A stretch of 64,000 bases of DNA from Hymenobacter aquaticus (GCF_004765605.1 NZ_SRLC01000002.1:62001-126000); one strand, 5' to 3'. Counted from the stretch's first letter, positions 47,921-61,438 are shown. Program-made: numbers and translations. The notes: generated by a model not told the origin, from the sequence alone.

Positions 47921-49798
47921 ATGTACGCCCGCGTCCTCGTTTTCCTGCTGCTCTGCGGCGGCCTGCTCAGTAGGCCGGGGGGCGGGGCGTGGGCCCAGAC
48001 CCCGACGCTGCCGGTGCCCAACCAGCCGGCCCTGCAAACGCCGCCCCTGCCGCCGGCCCCCGCCCGGCCCGACTCCAGCCTGACCCGCCGAGCCCAGCGC
48101 GCGGCGGTCCGCAAGTTCGTTCGGCTGGAAACCGAGGCGGCCGACCGCGCCCTGCTGCGGCGCTACCGCTACCGTACCGCCGTCCCCGATTCGCTGGCGG
48201 CCTTCCGGGAAGTGCGCGACGTGGTGCTGGCTTTGCAGGCCGATGCCTACCTCACGGCCTCGGCCGACGGCATGCGCTGGAGCCACGACACCTTGCGGGT
48301 GCAGCTCTACGTGGGCGAGAAATTCCGCTGGGCGCGCCTGCGCAACGGCAACCTCGGCGACGGGCTCATGACCCGGGCCGGCTACCGGGAGCGGCTGTTT
48401 TCGGGCAAGCCCTTCGAGCCCAACGAGTGGGCCCGCCTGCAGCAAAATCTGCTGACGGAAGCCGAAAACCAGGGCTACCCCTTCGCCGCCGTCCGCCTCG
48501 ACTCGCTGCAGCTACAGGGCGGCGACATCTCCGGCCGCGTCGTGCTCGACCGGGGCCGGGTGGTGCTGTTCGACTCGATTCAGCTGGTGGGCAAGACCAA
48601 AACCAAAAAGCGGTTCCTGACCAAGTACCTGCAGATTTTTCCCAATCAGCCCTACAACCAGCAGCGCGTGGATGCCGCCGCCCGCCTGCTGCGCCAGCTG
48701 CCCTACCTGCAAGTGAAAGCCGAGCCGGAAGTACGCTTTGCCCAAGGCCGCGCCCGGGTGTACCTGCTGCTGGAAGATAGGCCCTCCAACCAGTTCGACG
48801 CCATTGTGGGCGTGCTGCCCAACGCCACGCCGGGGCCGGGGCAGAAAAAGGTGCAGCTCACCGGCGACGTGACCATCAACCTGCGCAACCTGAGCGGGGG
48901 CGGCAAGCAGATCGGGTTGCAGTGGCGCAAGCTCGACGCTCTGTCGCAGCTGCTCGATGCTCACTACGTGCACCCCAACTTCTTCGGGACGCCCTTGGAG
49001 CTGGGCGGCACCTTTAACCTCTACAAGCAATCCAACTCGTTTCTGACTTTGCAGCCGCGCCTGCAGGTGACTTACCCCACGGTGCAGGCCGGGCGGATTT
49101 CCTTTTTCACCGAGCGGCGCAGCTCCCGGCTGCTGGCCGACACGGCCAACTCGCTCAAGGACCTCACCGTGCTGCCCCCGAACATCGACTCTCAGTACAA
49201 CTCCTACGGCCTCGACTACAACTGGAACAGCCTCGACGACCTGCTTTTTCCGCGCCGGGGCTTTCTGGCGGCCGTGCAGGGCGCGGTGGGCACCAAGCGC
49301 ATCACCAAGAACTCGGACCTGAACGACACGCTCTACAACCGGGTACCGCTGCGCACGACCCAAGTCACGCTGGGTTTGCGGCTCGAGCGGTACTACCGCA
49401 TCGGGCGGGGCGGGGTGCTGCTCACCCGGCTGCGGGGCGAGTCGTTGGTGAATGAGCGGCTGTTTCTCAACGACATGTTCCGCATCGGGGGGCTGGCCAC
49501 GCTGCGGGGCTTCAACGAGTACGCCTTTTACGCCAACACCTACGGCGTGGGCACCGTGGAGTACCGGCAGTTCACCGGCGCCGACTCCTACGTCTTCGTC
49601 TTTGCCGACCAGGGCTACCTGCGCCGCGACCTGGAAAAAGACCGGGGCCGCGACGCGCCCACCGGCCTGGGCGCGGGCTTGAGCTTCCGGACCGGGGCCG
49701 GCCTGTTCCAGTTCGTGTACTCGGTGGGCCGGTCCGAAAACCAGAAGATGGCGCTCAGCAACTCCAAGATTCACTTCGGCATCACCAGCCGGTTTTAG
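47921..49798 (+). CDS. BamA/TamA-family outer-membrane protein
   Basis: 625 aa. Signal peptide to GAWAQ near residue 24. Periplasmic POTRA-like modules (about 80-270): RWARLRNGNLGDGLMTRAGY, LFDSIQLVGKTKTKKRFLTK, IFPNQPYNQQRVDAAARLLR. Barrel half (290-625): VTINLRNLSGGGKQIGLQWR, VHPNFFGTPLELGGTFNLYK, IGGLATLRGFNEYAFYANTY with the conserved L-R-G-F loop, ending HFGITSRF with a terminal Phe. Omp85 members insert or translocate outer-membrane proteins or lipids; this one lacks the full BamA POTRA set, so it is a second, BamA-like protein. Divergent from hemW. Confidence 0.88.
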   Translation: MYARVLVFLLLCGGLLSRPGGGAWAQTPTLPVPNQPALQTPPLPPAPARPDSSLTRRAQRAAVRKFVRLETEAADRALLRRYRYRTAVPDSLAAFREVRDVVLALQADAYLTASADGMRWSHDTLRVQLYVGEKFRWARLRNGNLGDGLMTRAGYRERLFSGKPFEPNEWARLQQNLLTEAENQGYPFAAVRLDSLQLQGGDISGRVVLDRGRVVLFDSIQLVGKTKTKKRFLTKYLQIFPNQPYNQQRVDAAARLLRQLPYLQVKAEPEVRFAQGRARVYLLLEDRPSNQFDAIVGVLPNATPGPGQKKVQLTGDVTINLRNLSGGGKQIGLQWRKLDALSQLLDAHYVHPNFFGTPLELGGTFNLYKQSNSFLTLQPRLQVTYPTVQAGRISFFTERRSSRLLADTANSLKDLTVLPPNIDSQYNSYGLDYNWNSLDDLLFPRRGFLAAVQGAVGTKRITKNSDLNDTLYNRVPLRTTQVTLGLRLERYYRIGRGGVLLTRLRGESLVNERLFLNDMFRIGGLATLRGFNEYAFYANTYGVGTVEYRQFTGADSYVFVFADQGYLRRDLEKDRGRDAPTGLGAGLSFRTGAGLFQFVYSVGRSENQKMALSNSKIHFGITSRF

Positions 49799-49805
49799 CA
49801 CCATT

Positions 49806-49842
49806 AAAAAGCGGCTGCCCCCACCGGGAGCAGCCGCTTTTT
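49806..49842. terminator. Bidirectional intrinsic terminator
   Basis: Arms AAAAAGCGGCTGC (49806-49818) and GCAGCCGCTTTTT (49830-49842). Serves both convergent genes ending at 49798 and 49871. Confidence 0.92.
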
Positions 49843-49870
49843 GATATAGGCCAAAACCGTGGCGCGGAGT

Positions 49871-51031
49871 TTACTTCAGCGCGTTTTTCAGCTCGCCGGC
49901 GGCCAGGGCCTGCGCCTCCTTGGCCTGGGGCACGACGGCACCCATGCCGAAGAACTCGTGGGTTACGTTGTCGTAGTTCTGGTACTTCACCGCAATACCG
50001 GCCGCCTGCAGCTTGTCGGCGTAGGCTTTGCCCTCGCTCATCAGCGGGTCGATGCCGGCGGTGATAACCGTGGCCGGTGCCAGGCCCTTCACGTTAGGCG
50101 CTTTCACCAGCGAAATCATCGGGCTGTTGCCATCGGCCGGGGTGCGGAGGTAGTGCTTGAAAAACCACCCCATGAACGGCTTGCTCAGCGGCTTGGCCTG
50201 CGCGTTTTTCTGGTACGAAGGCGTATTCATGCTGTAGTCGGCAATGGGGTAGACCAACAGCTGGTGCTTGGGCTGCATGGCGCCTTTGTCGCGGGCCATC
50301 ATGCACACGGCGGCGGCCAGGTTGCCCCCGGCGCTTTCGCCGGCTACGGCCACGCGCTTGGGGTCACCTTTGATGGACGCCGCGTTTTTCAGCACCCACT
50401 GGTAGGCCGCGAAGGAGTCGTTGTGGGCCGTGGGAAACTTGTTTTCCGGAGCCTGCCGGTACGCTACCGATACGAAAATAGCGCCCGTTTGCTCGGCCAG
50501 GGCCCGCACCGAGGGGTCGTACGTATCCAGGTTGGCAATAACCCAGCCGCCGCCGTGGTAATACACCACCACGGGCAGGGGCCCGGTGGCACCTTTCGGG
50601 GTGTAGATGCGGGCCTTCACGCCCGGCGCGACTTCCCGGCTCATGGTATCGAGGGGCGAGGGCGGCATCGGGATGCCGAAGTCCTTCATGACGGCCATCG
50701 TGGCGTCGGTGGCGGAGGGGGCTTTGCGTACTTCGGCCGGCGTAAGCTGCTCGGGCGGGGTGGGGCCCTGCAGGCTGGCCAGCTTCTCAATGACGGTCTG
50801 CATCTCGGGGCCGATGTTGGGCGCCCAGGCCGGGGCCGGACCGGCGGGCTTCACCGGCCGGGGCGCGGCGCTGGTGTCGGCCATTGCCGCGGTGGTGTCA
50901 GCGGTTTGCTGGGTGATATCGGCGGCCTGCTCGGTGGGCTTGCTGTTGCAGGAAGAGAAGCCGAGGCTGGTCAGAAAGACGGCCGCCGCCAAAGAGGCCG
51001 GCCGGGTCGTGGATAGGAAAGAAGATGTCAT
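49871..51031 (-). CDS. Alpha/beta hydrolase lipoprotein, hormone-sensitive lipase type
   Basis: 386 aa. Signal peptide with lipobox FSSC near residue 28 (TSLGFSSCNSK), Thr/Ala/Pro linker to about 75. Catalytic domain: oxyanion motif YYHGGGWVIAN, nucleophile GESAGGNLAA, then ITAGIDPLMSEGKAYADKL and the catalytic His in DNVTHEFFGM. This is the HSL/bEST family IV esterase type. It is anchored outside the cytoplasm and likely hydrolyses short-chain esters. Its upstream region (51032-51230) is AT-rich. Confidence 0.9.
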   Translation of the reverse strand: MTSSFLSTTRPASLAAAVFLTSLGFSSCNSKPTEQAADITQQTADTTAAMADTSAAPRPVKPAGPAPAWAPNIGPEMQTVIEKLASLQGPTPPEQLTPAEVRKAPSATDATMAVMKDFGIPMPPSPLDTMSREVAPGVKARIYTPKGATGPLPVVVYYHGGGWVIANLDTYDPSVRALAEQTGAIFVSVAYRQAPENKFPTAHNDSFAAYQWVLKNAASIKGDPKRVAVAGESAGGNLAAAVCMMARDKGAMQPKHQLLVYPIADYSMNTPSYQKNAQAKPLSKPFMGWFFKHYLRTPADGNSPMISLVKAPNVKGLAPATVITAGIDPLMSEGKAYADKLQAAGIAVKYQNYDNVTHEFFGMGAVVPQAKEAQALAAGELKNALK

Positions 51032-51253
51032 GGTGTGGTAGTGAGGGGTTGAAAAAGCAGAACAGTGGTTACGCAGCCCGTAGGTGATAGTTGGATAATA
51101 TGTGGTATTAATATGGTGTATCAGGAATAGGTTATATTGAATAGTGTTGCTTGCAGCGTGTCGGGTAAAAAATATTACGCCTGATACTCAGCGGGAAAAG
51201 GCAGGGAAGGGCTGTATTTTAGGGCACTATGCAGCATTTCCGAAAAACCCTCT
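51032..51253. other. AT-rich intergenic region before the initiator tRNA
   Basis: About 220 bp between the lipase start and the tRNA promoter, with TATTAATATGG and AATATT stretches near 51110-51180. It must carry the lipase promoter (minus strand); no exact TAnnTTTG was seen there. Confidence 0.4.
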
Positions 51254-51261
51254 TACATTTG
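51254..51261 (+). promoter_or_regulatory. -7 element of the initiator tRNA gene
   Basis: TACATTTG matches TAnnTTTG exactly and lies 13 bp upstream of the mature tRNA 5' end. Confidence 0.65.
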
Positions 51262-51274
51262 CATCACCAAACAG

Positions 51275-51347
<73 letters not shown>

Positions 51348-51478
51348 CCTAGAAGGGCGTTTCCTAATCGGAGACGCCCTTTTCTTTTGTCCCCGCCTCT
51401 GAAGTTGAGCCAATAATGGCCGGCCGCGCGGCCGCAGTCGTATGCACGGGTGGCGGGGCTACTCCCCGTCTTACTGCT

Positions 51479-51904
51479 ATGCAAGACACTGCCAAAACAA
51501 CGACGTTGCAGGATGTGGGCCGGGGCGTGCTGGGCGCCTTTATGGTCGGGGCCGGGGTGGGCCACCTCACCTTCGCGCGGGTACCGTTTCAGGCCCAGGT
51601 ACCCGATTTTGTGCCGATGGACAAAGACACCGTGGTGCTGCTGTCGGGCGTGGTAGAAATCGGGCTGGGCCTTGCCCTGCTGCTGGCCCGGCGGCGCAAG
51701 GTGCCGATGGGCCTGGGGCTGGCCGCGTTTTACGTGCTGGTGTTTCCCGGCAACGTGCATCAGTACACCCACCACCTCGACGCCTTCGGGCTCAACTCGG
51801 ACGCCAAGCGCCTGGGGCGGCTGTTCTTCCAGCCCGTGCTGGTCGCCTGGGCCCTGTGGTCGACGGGGGCATTGCTGGCGTTGCGGAAAAGGAAAAGCGC
51901 CTGA
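51479..51904 (+). CDS. DoxX-like membrane protein
   Basis: 141 aa with four hydrophobic segments (about 13-32, 50-68, 75-92 and 112-132). RGVLGAFMVGAGVGHLTFAR, VVLLSGVVEIGLGLALLLAR and GLAAFYVLVFPGNVHQYTHH with a long C-terminal helix resemble DoxX/MauE-type small membrane proteins. Some DoxX proteins partner oxidoreductases; no such gene is adjacent. ATG at 51479 is chosen over a start 21 codons upstream. Confidence 0.72.
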   Translation: MQDTAKTTTLQDVGRGVLGAFMVGAGVGHLTFARVPFQAQVPDFVPMDKDTVVLLSGVVEIGLGLALLLARRRKVPMGLGLAAFYVLVFPGNVHQYTHHLDAFGLNSDAKRLGRLFFQPVLVAWALWSTGALLALRKRKSA

Positions 51905-52016
51905 AATGCCCCGTAAGGCCAGGAAACCCGGCGCCGGGAGTCCCGGTTTTCGGTGGAGCTTAAGCTGGTGGCGGGTGGCGCCAAGGAGGCGGACTGGATA
52001 AGCCATGGCGTAAGCG

Positions 52017-52048
52017 TTGGCCGAATCCCGCGCCCGGTCGTATCTTTG
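52017..52048 (+). promoter_or_regulatory. Promoter directly at a start codon
   Basis: TTG (52017-52019), 21 bp, then TATCTTTG (52041-52048), an exact TAnnTTTG. The GTG start codon of the following gene is at 52055, 6 nt after the -7 element. Confidence 0.6.
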
Positions 52049-52054
52049 GGCCCC

Positions 52055-52471
52055 GTGATACGCCCCGTCCTCGCCCTTTTCCTGAGTGTGCTCATGCTGG
52101 TGAGCAGCCTGGTTCCGCAGAATGATGTGGAAGAGCTGGGCAAGCTGCCGCAACTCGTGCAGCACTTCCGTTCCCACGCCGCGCAGGCGCGTGGGCAGCT
52201 GTCGGTAAGCCAGTTTCTGGGGCTGCACTACGGGGCCGCCAGCACCCGCCACGACCAGTACGTGCGGGCCGTGCGCCACAGCCAGGAGCACGACAACCTG
52301 CCGCTGCGGGGCCAGCACAACTTCCCCAACCTCGACTATATCGTACCCGCCGGCCGCGTGGCCGTGCTGGCTTGCCGCCGCGTGCGGTCTAGCGCTGCCT
52401 ACCGGGCTCCGGCCCGGTCGTTGTATGCTTTTGCTTTGGCTAACAGCTTGTTGCAGCCGCCCCGGGTCTAG
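52055..52471 (+). CDS. Hypothetical exported protein
   Basis: 138 aa if read from GTG 52055; 124 aa from ATG 52097. The first 25 residues (IRPVLALFLSVLMLVSSLVP) look like a signal peptide. The rest is QNDVEELGKLPQLVQHFRSH, FLGLHYGAASTRHDQYVRAV and a C-terminal YIVPAGRVAVLACRRVR, unassigned. Bacteroidota often carry such a small protein next to CusA-type pumps; the pump begins 240 bp downstream, but no shared promoter is visible. His-rich segments may bind metal (speculation). Confidence 0.65.
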   Translation: MIRPVLALFLSVLMLVSSLVPQNDVEELGKLPQLVQHFRSHAAQARGQLSVSQFLGLHYGAASTRHDQYVRAVRHSQEHDNLPLRGQHNFPNLDYIVPAGRVAVLACRRVRSSAAYRAPARSLYAFALANSLLQPPRV

Positions 52472-52714
52472 CTTGATTCCGGCCGAGGAGTAGCAGGCGC
52501 GGCGGCAGGTACGCCGCCAGCCCGTGCCGCTCCCTTTTTTTTAGACTGCTGCCCGCCTGCCCGCCCGCTGAGTTCAGCGGTGCTGGCCCCGTGGCCCGCG
52601 GCAGTCCATTTTTTCTTGTTGCCTTCGTTAGCTGCTCCGTGCCGGAGTGGCTGGGTTCTGCCGTAGCCGGATTTCGGGCGGCGGGCCGGGCGAAGGAGTA
52701 ACATCCCCTTGCTT

Positions 52715-57087
<4,373 letters not shown>

Positions 57088-57088
<1 letters not shown>

Positions 57089-58299
57089 TGGCAGCTTCCT
57101 CTTCGCTTTTCCGCATGAATCGTTTTTCAGTTGCCTCCTGGGCACTACTCCTTAGTAGCGTTGGATTCAGCTCCTGCCAGTCCGACAGCCAGGCCGCCAA
57201 AACGGCCCCGCCGGCCGCTGAAGCTCCCGCCGCCCCGGCTTCGCCCGACCAGGTGACCATCAGCGCGGCCCAGCTGGCGGCGGCCGGCATCGAAATCGGG
57301 GGCTTCACCCACAAGAACATGACCACCAACGTGCTGGCCAACGGCGTGGTCGACGTGCCGCCCCAGAACCGGGTGTCCATCAGTCCCGTGATGGGCGGCT
57401 ACGTGCAGCGGGTCGACGTGCTGCCCGGCCAGCAGGTGAAAAAGGGCGAGGTAGTGGCCATCCTGCGCCACCCCGACTACCTGCGGCTCCAGCAGGAATA
57501 TTTGCAGGCCCGGGCCCGGCTGAAGTTTCTGAGCCAGGAATTGCAGCGCCAGCAAACCCTGGATGCCGAGGACGTGGGCGCCAAGCGCAAGCTCCAGCAG
57601 GCCCAGGCCGACTACGCCACCGAGCAGGCCACCGAGCGGGCCCTGGCCGGGCAGCTGCGCCTGCTGGGCCTGGTGCCGGAACGATTGAAGGCCTCGTCCC
57701 TGACGCCCAACGTGGCCCTGACCACCCCGCTCAGCGGCTTCGTGAAGGCCGTCAACATCAACCCCGGGCAGTACGCCAACCCCCAGGACGTGCTGGTCGA
57801 AATCCTGAATCACGCCGATCTGCACCTGGAGCTCAAGGTGTTTGAGAAGGACATTGCCCGGCTGCGCAAAAACCAGAAAATCCTGTTCAAAGTGCCCAGC
57901 AGCGCGGTGCAGCAGGAGTTTTCGGCCCACATCTACCTCATTGGCCAGGACTTCGACGGCGAGGCCCGCACCGTGAACGTGCACGCCCACCTCGACGACA
58001 ACAAGGCCCCGGTGCTGCCCGGCCAGTACGTGGCGGCCCAGATTCAGACCGGCGGGGCCCGGCAGCCCACCCTGCCCGAGGAGGCCGTCATTCAGGCCGG
58101 GGAGCTGAGCTATATTTTTGCCCGCGTGGGCAAGACCGGAAACCACTTCCGGCGTTACCGCGTTCAGACGGGCCCGGTGCAGAGCGGCGACGTGGCCATC
58201 CGGCCCCTCGACGAGCTGCCCGATACCACGCAGCTGGTGCGGCGCGGGGCGTATTTTCTGGAAGCTGAGCTGAGCAAAGGCCAGCAGCAGGAAGAATAA
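57088..58299 (+). CDS. Efflux RND transporter periplasmic adaptor (CusB/HlyD-like)
   Basis: 403 aa. Overlaps the pump stop codon by one base (TAATG). Probable lipoprotein: LLLSSVGFSSC around residue 30, and an alternative ATG at 57115 would give a cleaner signal peptide. Barrel-sandwich segment ISPVMGGYVQRVDVLPGQQV and its partner LTTPLSGFVKAVNINPGQYA, with a helical hairpin of Gln-rich heptads between (QQEYLQARARLKFLSQELQ). Beta-barrel part RKNQKILFKVPSSAV. It bridges pump and outer-membrane channel. C-terminus is not His-rich, so metal specificity cannot be read. Confidence 0.93.
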
Positions 58300-58390
58300 G
58301 CCCCGCGCGGCCTGTTGCTCCGGCCTGGGCTGCCATCGGCGGCCGGGCCTCCGTTCCTTCTTCCGCTATATCCCACCTGGTTTACCGTTT

Positions 58391-58427
58391 CCGCCCGGCT
58401 CCTTAGCCGGGCGGACGGCTTTTTTTT
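58391..58427 (+). terminator. Intrinsic terminator of the metal-efflux operon
   Basis: Perfect 10-bp stem CCGCCCGGCT / AGCCGGGCGG, loop CCTT, then ACGGC and eight T (58420-58427). 91 bp after the adaptor stop. Confidence 0.87.
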
Positions 58428-58451
58428 GTTCAGTATTGCCTTCGCGCGCAG

Positions 58452-59639
58452 ATGGGAAAAACGAAATTATTGCCGCTGGCCCTGGGTGGGCTGGCCATTG
58501 GTACCACCGAGTTTGTGATGATGGGGCTGCTGCCCAACATTGCCGCCGAGTTCCGGGTCACGATTCCGCAGGCGGGCTACGTTATTTCGGGCTACGCGCT
58601 GGGCGTGGTCATCGGGGCGCCGCTGCTGGCCGTGGTGGGCGGGGGCGTGCCGCCCAAAAAAATGCTGATGCTGCTGATGCTGCTCTTTGCGGGGTTCAAC
58701 ACGCTGTCGGCCTTCGCGCCGAATAACACCGTGCTGTTCATCACCCGGCTGTTGTCGGGCTTGCCGCACGGGGCCTTTTTCGGGGTGGGCTCGGTGGTGG
58801 CCAGCCGGCTGGCCGCGCAGGGCAAGCAGGCCCAGGCCATTTCCATCATGTTTGCCGGCCTCACGGTGGCCAACCTGCTCATGGTGCCCATCGGTACCTA
58901 CGTCGGCCACCACTACTCCTGGCGCTACACCCTGGCCGGCGTGGGCCTGATCGGGCTGCTGACGGTGCTGGCCGTGCAACTGGTGCTGCCGGCCCTGGAA
59001 GCCGAGCAGAACGGCTCCGTCAAGTCGCAGCTGGCGGCCTTCAACAAGCTGGAAACCTGGCTGATCGTGCTGCTCACGGCCATTGGCACCGGCGGCCTGT
59101 TCTGCTGGATCAGCTACATTGCCCCATTGCTCACCGACGTATCCGGCTTCGCGCCCGAGCAGGTGCCCTACATGCTGATGGTGGCCGGCCTGGGCATGGT
59201 GGTCGGCAACGTGGCCGGCGGCAAGCTGGCCGATAAGCTCAGTCCGCTCAACGCCTGCCTGGTGCTGCTGCTGACGATGGCCGCCACGCTGCTGGGTATC
59301 TACTTCGTGGCCGAAAGCCGGCTGCTGTCGGTGCTGATGACCTTCGTGGCCGGCGGCTGCTCCCTGGCCGTGGCCGCCCCCATCCAGATCATGATGATTC
59401 ACGCCTCGAAAGGAGCCGAAACCCTGGGCGCGTCCGTCACGCAGGCGGCCTTCAACATCGGCAACGCCCTGGGGGCTTTCCTGGGCGGGCTGCCCATTGC
59501 GGCCGGCTACGGCTACACCTCGCCGGCCCTGGTGGGCGTGGGCATGGCCCTGGCCGGCGCCGGCTTTGCCCTGGCCCTGATCCGGCTGAAAGCCAGCCAG
59601 GCGCAGCCCGCGCCGGTGGCCCAGGTCGTGGCCGGCTAG
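58452..59639 (+). CDS. MFS exporter (DHA1/AraJ-like)
   Basis: 395 aa, twelve hydrophobic segments. Loop 2-3 region VVGGGVPPKKMLMLLMLLF takes the place of the common GxxxDRxGR motif A. SGLPHGAFFGVGSVVASRLA and VPIGTYVGHHYSWRYTLAGV are typical of the DHA1 AraJ/YdhP-like drug or sugar efflux branch. Exports small solutes using the proton gradient; substrate unknown. Independent of the metal operon because of the terminator just upstream. Confidence 0.88.
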   Translation: MGKTKLLPLALGGLAIGTTEFVMMGLLPNIAAEFRVTIPQAGYVISGYALGVVIGAPLLAVVGGGVPPKKMLMLLMLLFAGFNTLSAFAPNNTVLFITRLLSGLPHGAFFGVGSVVASRLAAQGKQAQAISIMFAGLTVANLLMVPIGTYVGHHYSWRYTLAGVGLIGLLTVLAVQLVLPALEAEQNGSVKSQLAAFNKLETWLIVLLTAIGTGGLFCWISYIAPLLTDVSGFAPEQVPYMLMVAGLGMVVGNVAGGKLADKLSPLNACLVLLLTMAATLLGIYFVAESRLLSVLMTFVAGGCSLAVAAPIQIMMIHASKGAETLGASVTQAAFNIGNALGAFLGGLPIAAGYGYTSPALVGVGMALAGAGFALALIRLKASQAQPAPVAQVVAG

Positions 59640-59642
59640 GGG

Positions 59643-59687
59643 AAAAGGCCGGGCTGCGTCGGAAGGTAGGCCGGCGGCCGGCTTTTT
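59643..59687 (+). terminator. Probable terminator of the MFS gene
   Basis: AAAAGGCCGG pairs with CCGGCTTTT with one bulged G, ending in six T. Right after the stop codon. The loop region contains further GCCGGC repeats, so the exact fold is uncertain. Confidence 0.45.
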
Positions 59688-59815
59688 TCGGCCGGCCGGG
59701 TGGAGGCTTTTCCCGGATTCCCGTAGAAGAAAAACAGGCGCTGCCCCGGCGCTCCGGCGTTGATTTGTGCGGTAGATACTCGCTTTTGTGTCTTCTTTGG
59801 CCGGTGTGCCGCGGG

Positions 59816-59823
59816 TAATTTTG
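59816..59823 (+). promoter_or_regulatory. -7 element of the DUF983 gene
   Basis: TAATTTTG matches TAnnTTTG exactly, 31 bp upstream of the ATG. A TTTG at 59796-59799 leaves a 16-bp spacer, shorter than the usual 19-21 bp. Confidence 0.5.
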
Positions 59824-59854
59824 CCGTGTTATCTACCACTGGACTTCCACCGCT

Positions 59855-60292
59855 ATGAAACCGATTGATTCGTCTGCCCTGGCCTTGCTCGACTTGCGCT
59901 GCCCCCGCTGCCACCAGGGGCCGCTGTTTTCGTATCCGGCCTATAAGCTCACCAAATACGCCGTGATGCCCGAGCGGTGCCCGGTCTGCGGCGTGGCCTA
60001 CGAGCCCGAGCCGGGCTTCTACTGGGGAGCCATGTTCGTGAGCTACGCCTTTTCGGTGGCCTGGTTTGCCATCGGCGGCGTGGTGGCCTACTACCTGTTC
60101 AATAACCCTTCGGTGTGGGTCTACGTGCTGCTGGTCACGGGTTTGGTGCTGGTCACGGCCCCGGCCACGCTGCGCTACTCCCGGGCCATCATGCTCTACC
60201 TGTTCGGCGGCATTAAGTACGACCCCAACCTGCGGCGGCTGTCCGGCGAAACAGACCCGCCGAAACGGGCCAACGCCCCGGCTCCTTTATAA
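59855..60292 (+). CDS. DUF983 family membrane protein
   Basis: 145 aa. Two CxxC pairs at the N-terminus (LRCPRCHQGPLF, ERCPVCGVAYEPEPGFYWGA) form a zinc-ribbon-like element, followed by two membrane segments (VSYAFSVAWFAIGGVVAYYL, VLLVTGLVLVTAPATLRYS). This is the DUF983 pattern. These small inner-membrane proteins often sit near cytochrome oxidase genes in other bacteria, but there are none here; role unknown. Expressed from its own promoter. Confidence 0.9.
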   Translation: MKPIDSSALALLDLRCPRCHQGPLFSYPAYKLTKYAVMPERCPVCGVAYEPEPGFYWGAMFVSYAFSVAWFAIGGVVAYYLFNNPSVWVYVLLVTGLVLVTAPATLRYSRAIMLYLFGGIKYDPNLRRLSGETDPPKRANAPAPL

Positions 60293-60294
60293 GC

Positions 60295-60332
60295 GAAGCC
60301 CCGCCGTCAGTGAAGCCTGGCGGCGGGGCTTC
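60295..60332 (+). terminator. Intrinsic terminator of the DUF983 gene
   Basis: 12-bp stem GAAGCCCCGCCG / CGGCGGGGCTTC (60295-60306, 60321-60332), 14-nt loop, followed by TTGCTTG. Confidence 0.82.
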
Positions 60333-60469
60333 TTGCTTGAGTAAGGCAAGCTGTTTGTCGCGCAGGGGCCGGCTTTCTTGCGGCGGCGGGCCGCCCCGCT
60401 TCGTGTTGCTGCGCAATCCGCGTAGCTTGCGGCGGCAGGCGCGGCTCCGGTGGCCGGGTTTGCCGCCGC

Positions 60470-61333
60470 ATGAAAACTCCCGCCCTGCCCGTTCTGGCCA
60501 TCCATTCGTTTGCGCCGGCCGGCACCAATCATTGGTACTACGTTCAGCAGCTCGCCGCCCACGTGCGCCAGTTTCCGCACGTGCGGGAGCCTCACGCCCA
60601 CGATTTCTACCTGCTGCTCTGCGTCACCCAGGGCCAGGGCACCCACACCATCGACCAGATTACCTACGAGCTGCAACCTGGCAGCCTGTTTTTCCTGGCC
60701 CCGGGTCAGGCTCACTCCTGGGCACTGTCGGCCGACGCGCAGGGGTTTATTCTATTCTTTACCGCCGAGTTCTACCTGCAATACTACCCGGCCAGCCGCC
60801 TGGCCGAATACCCGTTCTTCCACCCGGCCTTCCCGCCGGTAATCCAGCTGCCCCCGGCCGAAACCGACATTCTGCCGCTGTTCGAGCGAATGTACGGGGA
60901 GGAGAAAACGGCGGCGCCCAACCGCGCCGAAGTGGTGGGTGCCTACGTGTATCTGGTGCTGGAGCTGGCTACCCGGGCCTATCCGCGGGCCGTGGCCGGG
61001 GCACCGTCGGCCTACGGTCTGCAACAGGTGCGCGCGTTTGGCCTGCTGCTCGACGAGCATTTCCGAACCGAGAAATCGGTGCGCTTCTACGCCGCAAGCC
61101 TGGCCCTGACGGCCAACCACCTCAACGCCATCTGCCGCCGCATCCTCAACAAAACTGCCAGTGACCTGATTCACGAGCGGGTAGTGGCCGAGGCCAAGCG
61201 TCAGCTCACGCACTCGGCGCAGTCGGTGGCCCAGGTGGCGGATGCGCTGGGCTTTGAGGAGGCTTCCTACTTTGCGCGCTACTTTAAAAAGTACGTGGGC
61301 CAGACGCCGGAGGCTTTTCGGCACAAGCACTAA
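60470..61333 (+). CDS. AraC family transcriptional regulator
   Basis: 287 aa. N-terminal cupin-type ligand-binding half (HAHDFYLLLCVTQGQGTHTI, ELQPGSLFFLAPGQAHSWAL, GFILFFTAEFYLQYYP). C-terminal double helix-turn-helix: LALTANHLNAICRRILNKTA, then KRQLTHSAQSVAQVADALGF and ASYFARYFKKYVGQTPEAFR, the family signature. AraC regulators act as dimers at target promoters. It converges with the TonB-receptor gene and may control it, which is an inference from adjacency only. Confidence 0.93.
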   Translation: MKTPALPVLAIHSFAPAGTNHWYYVQQLAAHVRQFPHVREPHAHDFYLLLCVTQGQGTHTIDQITYELQPGSLFFLAPGQAHSWALSADAQGFILFFTAEFYLQYYPASRLAEYPFFHPAFPPVIQLPPAETDILPLFERMYGEEKTAAPNRAEVVGAYVYLVLELATRAYPRAVAGAPSAYGLQQVRAFGLLLDEHFRTEKSVRFYAASLALTANHLNAICRRILNKTASDLIHERVVAEAKRQLTHSAQSVAQVADALGFEEASYFARYFKKYVGQTPEAFRHKH

Positions 61334-61341
61334 CGGGTGGT

Positions 61342-61438
61342 TTTGTAGCATTCAAAAACGGGCGGGAGCGGAATGCTACAGTTCTGTAGCATTGAAAATT
61401 AAATTCTTTGGGAATGCTACAAACCCCAGGTAGCATTC
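61342..61438. repeat. Phased GTAGCATT inverted repeats
   Basis: Five copies of the half-site TGTAGCATTC or its reverse: 61344-61353, 61371-61380 (reverse), 61385-61393, 61412-61421 (reverse), 61430-61438. The first two pairs repeat with a period of exactly 41 bp. GAATGCTACA, four bases, TGTAGCATT (61371-61393) also forms a tight hairpin. It lies between convergent genes. Confidence 0.85.
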
